NCBI RefSeq assembly: GCF_030681155.1
Contig: NZ_JAUXXE010000050.1
Coordinates: 1 to 64,000, forward strand
Direction: 5' to 3'
DNA: 64,000 bases
Origin: Phenylobacterium sp.
GTDB taxonomy: Bacteria > Pseudomonadota > Alphaproteobacteria > Caulobacterales > Caulobacteraceae
Shown here: positions 61,420-64,000 of the stretch, in pieces
Layout of the letters: each line of letters starts with the position of its first letter
Position numbering within the stretch: position 1 is the first letter of the stretch
Program-made: the position numbers and the translations under genes
The notes under the pieces: model-generated
Database searches by the model: none
Told to the model about the DNA's origin: nothing
Seen by the model: the letters and a program-made list of their open reading frames with translations, nothing else

Positions 61420-62292
61420 ATGACCGACACACCGGAATACACGCCGCCGAAGGTCTGGACCTGGAACAAGGAAAACGGAGGCCGGTTCGCCAGCATCAAC
61501 CGGCCGATCGCCGGGCCGACCCATGACAAGGAGTTGCCGGTCGGCCGCCATCCGTTCCAGCTCTACTCGCTGGCCACGCCGAACGGCATCAAGGTCACGG
61601 TGATGCTGGAGGAGTTGCTGGCGCTCGGCCATAGCGGCGCGGAGTACGACGCTTGGCTGATTAACATCGGCAATGGCGATCAGTTCGGCAGTGGGTTCGT
61701 CTCGGTGAATCCCAACTCCAAGATCCCGGCGCTGATGGACCGCAGCGGATCGACGCCGATCCGAATTTTCGAGTCCGGCGCGATCCTGGTTCACCTGGCC
61801 GAGAAGTTCCGCGAGTTCCTGCCCACCGATCCGGCCAAGCGCGCCGAGTGCATGTCGTGGCTGTTCTGGCAGATGGGCAGCGCGCCCTATCTCGGCGGCG
61901 GCCTGGGGCACTTCTACGCCTATGCGCCGACCAAGATCGAATACGCCATTGATCGTTTCGCCATGGAGGTGAAGCGCCAACTGGACGTGCTGGATCGCCA
62001 GCTGGCGGATAACCGCTATATCGCCGGCGACGAGTACACCATCGCCGACATGGCCATCTGGCCCTGGTACGGCGGGCTGGCCAAGGGCGTACTTTATGAC
62101 GCTGGCGAGTTCCTCTCGGTGCAGGACTACAAGCATGTCCAGCGCTGGGCTGACGCGCTGGCCGAGCGGCCGGGCGTCCAGCGTGGCCGCATGGTCAACC
62201 GCACCTGGGGCGAGCCCTCGACCCAGCTCTATGAGCGCCACGACGCCAGTGACTTCGAGCTGAAGACTCAGGACCGCGTGGCGGCGAAGTAG
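61420..62292 (+). CDS. yghU: Glutathione-dependent disulfide-bond oxidoreductase, YghU-type GST
   Basis: A 290-residue GST of the Nu/YghU class. The N-terminal extension WTWNKENGGRFASINRPIAGPTHDKELPVG precedes the thioredoxin-fold GSH site (LYSLATPNGIKVTVMLEELLALG; the Thr-Pro-Asn residues bind two GSH molecules) and NPNSKIPALMDRSG with IRIFESGAILVHLAEK. The helical domain ends YERHDASDFELKTQ. The family reduces 2-hydroxyethyl disulfide and organic peroxides. ATG at 61420. It is followed 8 bp later by the hotdog gene, likely an operon. Confidence 0.92.
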   Translation: MTDTPEYTPPKVWTWNKENGGRFASINRPIAGPTHDKELPVGRHPFQLYSLATPNGIKVTVMLEELLALGHSGAEYDAWLINIGNGDQFGSGFVSVNPNSKIPALMDRSGSTPIRIFESGAILVHLAEKFREFLPTDPAKRAECMSWLFWQMGSAPYLGGGLGHFYAYAPTKIEYAIDRFAMEVKRQLDVLDRQLADNRYIAGDEYTIADMAIWPWYGGLAKGVLYDAGEFLSVQDYKHVQRWADALAERPGVQRGRMVNRTWGEPSTQLYERHDASDFELKTQDRVAAK

Positions 62293-62300
62293 GATCCATC

Positions 62301-63215
62301 ATGACCTTTGAGACGACACGATCGCTGGCAGGTCCCCTGCGACGTCCTCGACAGATGCTGGGCGACCAGGAATATGGTGGCCACGCCTCGATCCATGACG
62401 ACGAGATGGCCGAGAAGCTGGGCTTCCGGGCCGGGCCGATCGAAGGGCCGACCCACTTCAGCCTGTTTCCGCCGCTGCTCGAAAAGATCTGGGGCAAGGC
62501 CTGGTTCGAACAGGGCTGCATCTCGTCTCACTATTTGAACATGGTGGTCGAGGGGGAAGAGGTCCGCGCCTTCGCTGAGATTCCTGCGGAAGGCGCGACC
62601 ATGACCCGCGTCTGGGCCGAGAAGGCCGATGGCACGCCGGTGTTGGAGGCGAGCGCCAGCATTGGACGCGAAGCCGGCCCGACGCTGCTCGAGCGCCGCA
62701 TGGGGGCGCTGCGACCGCCGGAGAAGCTGCTGATCTTGGAAGACCTGCATGTCGGGATGAAGGGGGCGGTGGACGAGCATGTCCGGATGGACGCCGACCA
62801 GCACATGGGGGCGCTCTATCCGTTCAGCTTGAACCAGAAGCTGGCGGCGATCACTGAAACCTCGCCTTGGTACTCGGATGGGAAGGCCTCGCCCTGGGGC
62901 CGGCCGATCATCCCGCTGGAAATGATCAGTGTCCTGGCCGAGCATTCGAGCCGGCTGGCGGGTTTCCCGGTCAAGGGACCGGCCGTGGGCCTGTTCGCCG
63001 ACCAGGAGATCCGGCTGATCGACGGGCCGCTCTTCGTGGGTGAGGACTATGTGCTGCGTCGCGAGATCGTGGCCTTGGCCGAAAGCAAGCGCACCGAGTC
63101 CTATTGGGTGCGGACCCGCATCTTCGACGCCAGCGGCGAGCGGCAGGTGGCCGAGATGCTGCTGAACCACGCGACGCTCAAGCATTCATACGCCGGATAC
63201 GCCGACGCGGGCTGA
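62301..63215 (+). CDS. MaoC-like double hotdog protein
   Basis: A 304-residue protein with two hotdog-like halves. The first half has HASIHDDEMAEKLGFRAGPIEGPTHFSLFPP (the MaoC hydratase pattern with an Asp/His pair), then strands VVEGEEVRAFAEIPAEGATM. The second half has ALYPFSLNQKLAAITETSPWY, LAEHSSRLAGFPVKGPAVGLFADQEIRLIDGPLFVGED and ends LNHATLKHSYAG. A role in hydrating enoyl-CoA or similar thioesters is possible, but it could also be a structural relative. It lies between a GST and an SDR gene on the same strand. Confidence 0.7.
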   Translation: MTFETTRSLAGPLRRPRQMLGDQEYGGHASIHDDEMAEKLGFRAGPIEGPTHFSLFPPLLEKIWGKAWFEQGCISSHYLNMVVEGEEVRAFAEIPAEGATMTRVWAEKADGTPVLEASASIGREAGPTLLERRMGALRPPEKLLILEDLHVGMKGAVDEHVRMDADQHMGALYPFSLNQKLAAITETSPWYSDGKASPWGRPIIPLEMISVLAEHSSRLAGFPVKGPAVGLFADQEIRLIDGPLFVGEDYVLRREIVALAESKRTESYWVRTRIFDASGERQVAEMLLNHATLKHSYAGYADAG

Positions 63216-63241
63216 CGCCTGCGGGCAAGGGAGATCAAGAC

Positions 63242-64000
63242 ATGGACGTGAAAGACAAGGTCGTCGTCGTCACAGGCGGCGCCGATGGGATCGGTGCGGC
63301 CCTGGCCCGACGCTTCGCCAAGGCCGGCGCGGCGCAGGTGGTGGTGGTCGACCGCAATGGCGAAGGCGCGGAGGCGGTGGCCAAGGAGATCGGCGGCGAG
63401 GCGGTGACGCTCGACGTCACTGACGGCGAGGCGATGTCTGCGATGGTCGCTGATGTCGAAGCCCGCCACGGACGGATCGACCTCTTCGTGTCCAACGCCG
63501 GGGTCGGCGATGGCGACCCAGACCGGAGCAACGCGGCCTCGTCGCCCGACGCGGTGTGGCAGCGGGCCTGGAGCGTGAACGTCATGGCCCATGTCCATGC
63601 GGCGCGCGCGGTGACGCCTGGCATGGCGGCGCGAGGCGGCGGCTATATCCTGAACACCGTCTCGGCCGCGGGCCTGCTCTCGCAAATCGGCGGGGCGGTC
63701 TATTCGACCACCAAGCACGCGGCGGTGGGTTTCGCCGAGTCGCTGGCGATCACCCACGGTGATCAGGGGATCAAGGTCTCGATCCTGTGTCCGCAGGGCG
63801 TCGATACGGCGATGCTGCGCCAGGGCGGATCGGGTTCACCGCAGAGCCTGGACGGGGTGCTGACGCCGGACGAGGTGGCCGAGAGCGTCATCGCCGGGCT
63901 GGCGGAAGAGAAGTTCCTGATCCTGCCGCATGCCGAGGTGCTGACCTACATGCAGCGCAAGGCCGGCGACTATGACCGCTGGCTTGGCGGCATGCGCAGG
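63242..64000 (+). CDS. SDR family NAD(P)-dependent oxidoreductase (truncated by window edge)
   Basis: The first 253 codons of a short-chain dehydrogenase that continues beyond the window. The cofactor motif is VVTGGADGIGAALARRFAKAG, the NAG motif LFVSNAGVGDGD, the catalytic Ser in LNTVSAAGLLSQIGG and the Tyr-Lys pair in YSTTKHAAVGFAES. The PEDV-like C-terminal segment DGVLTPDEVAESVIAGLAEEKFLILPH is the usual end region, so few residues are missing. Substrate unknown. GGGAGATCAAGAC precedes the ATG; it follows the hotdog gene by 26 bp. Confidence 0.88.
   Translation, partial: MDVKDKVVVVTGGADGIGAALARRFAKAGAAQVVVVDRNGEGAEAVAKEIGGEAVTLDVTDGEAMSAMVADVEARHGRIDLFVSNAGVGDGDPDRSNAASSPDAVWQRAWSVNVMAHVHAARAVTPGMAARGGGYILNTVSAAGLLSQIGGAVYSTTKHAAVGFAESLAITHGDQGIKVSILCPQGVDTAMLRQGGSGSPQSLDGVLTPDEVAESVIAGLAEEKFLILPHAEVLTYMQRKAGDYDRWLGGMRR

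Overview
The window reads as a stretch of chromosome from a GC-rich alphaproteobacterium, most likely a member of the Caulobacteraceae (Caulobacter/Phenylobacterium type). This is an inference. It rests on roughly two-thirds GC composition, two large TonB-dependent receptors, an rpsF-rpsR-rplI / dnaB / alr / radA-cvpA-purF block, the fabD-fabG-acpP-fabF-mltG-yicC-gmk block, and a candidate LexA box of the alphaproteobacterial GTTC-N7-GTTC form. I found about 72 genes. I recognised no tRNA, rRNA, CRISPR array, insertion sequence or prophage.

Layout. 1-8.3 kb: the end of a biotin carboxylase (pccA), a MerR regulator, an alcohol dehydrogenase, an ArsC/Spx-like reductase, an ECF sigma factor with a membrane partner, panB, a second sigma factor of the ECF42 type, a small XRE regulator, a divergent dicarboxylate-type symporter and a TetR regulator. 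8.5-12.3 kb: a YfgM-like TPR protein, BamB and the GTPase Der. 12.3-25.6 kb, mostly minus strand: an operon radA-cvpA-purF-SBF transporter-SDR with overlapping genes, a Yip1-like membrane protein, alr, dnaB, a TonB-dependent receptor, and the ribosomal operon rpsF-rpsR-rplI with its own promoter, structured leader and terminator. 25.8-36.6 kb, accessory: a periplasmic peroxiredoxin, purC, a second TonB receptor, two small proteins, an AT-rich island, a 2-hydroxychromene-2-carboxylate isomerase/SDR pair opposite an HxlR regulator, a prolyl oligopeptidase, a thioesterase and a phosphatase-like protein. 36.7-43 kb: an Att-like ABC exporter with a lipocalin-like protein, an APH(6)-like kinase and an unusual zinc-dependent dehydrogenase. 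43-49.3 kb: fatty acid synthesis (fabD, fabG, acpP, fabF), then mltG, yicC and gmk. 49.3-64 kb, accessory: a small Cys-rich protein under a candidate SOS box, a CoaD-like enzyme, NUDIX, SMR exporter, CPT-like kinase, YnfA, GNAT, lysoplasmalogenase, lipoproteins, a TFIIB-type zinc-ribbon protein, a PKHD hydroxylase, a serine hydrolase, a 53-residue membrane protein, an FAD oxidoreductase, a YghU-type GST, a double-hotdog protein and a truncated SDR.

How the genes fit together. The core blocks supply membrane lipid (fab genes, acpP), cell wall (alr, mltG), purines (purF, purC, gmk), replication and repair (dnaB, radA), translation (S6, S18, L9, Der) and outer-membrane assembly (BamB). The accessory blocks look like uptake, detoxification and regulation. 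The least explained signals are non-coding: a multi-hairpin leader between yicC and gmk, a long-range structure in the rpsF leader, a 42% GC island with nested inverted repeats, and five convergent gene pairs whose stop codons share one CTAG.
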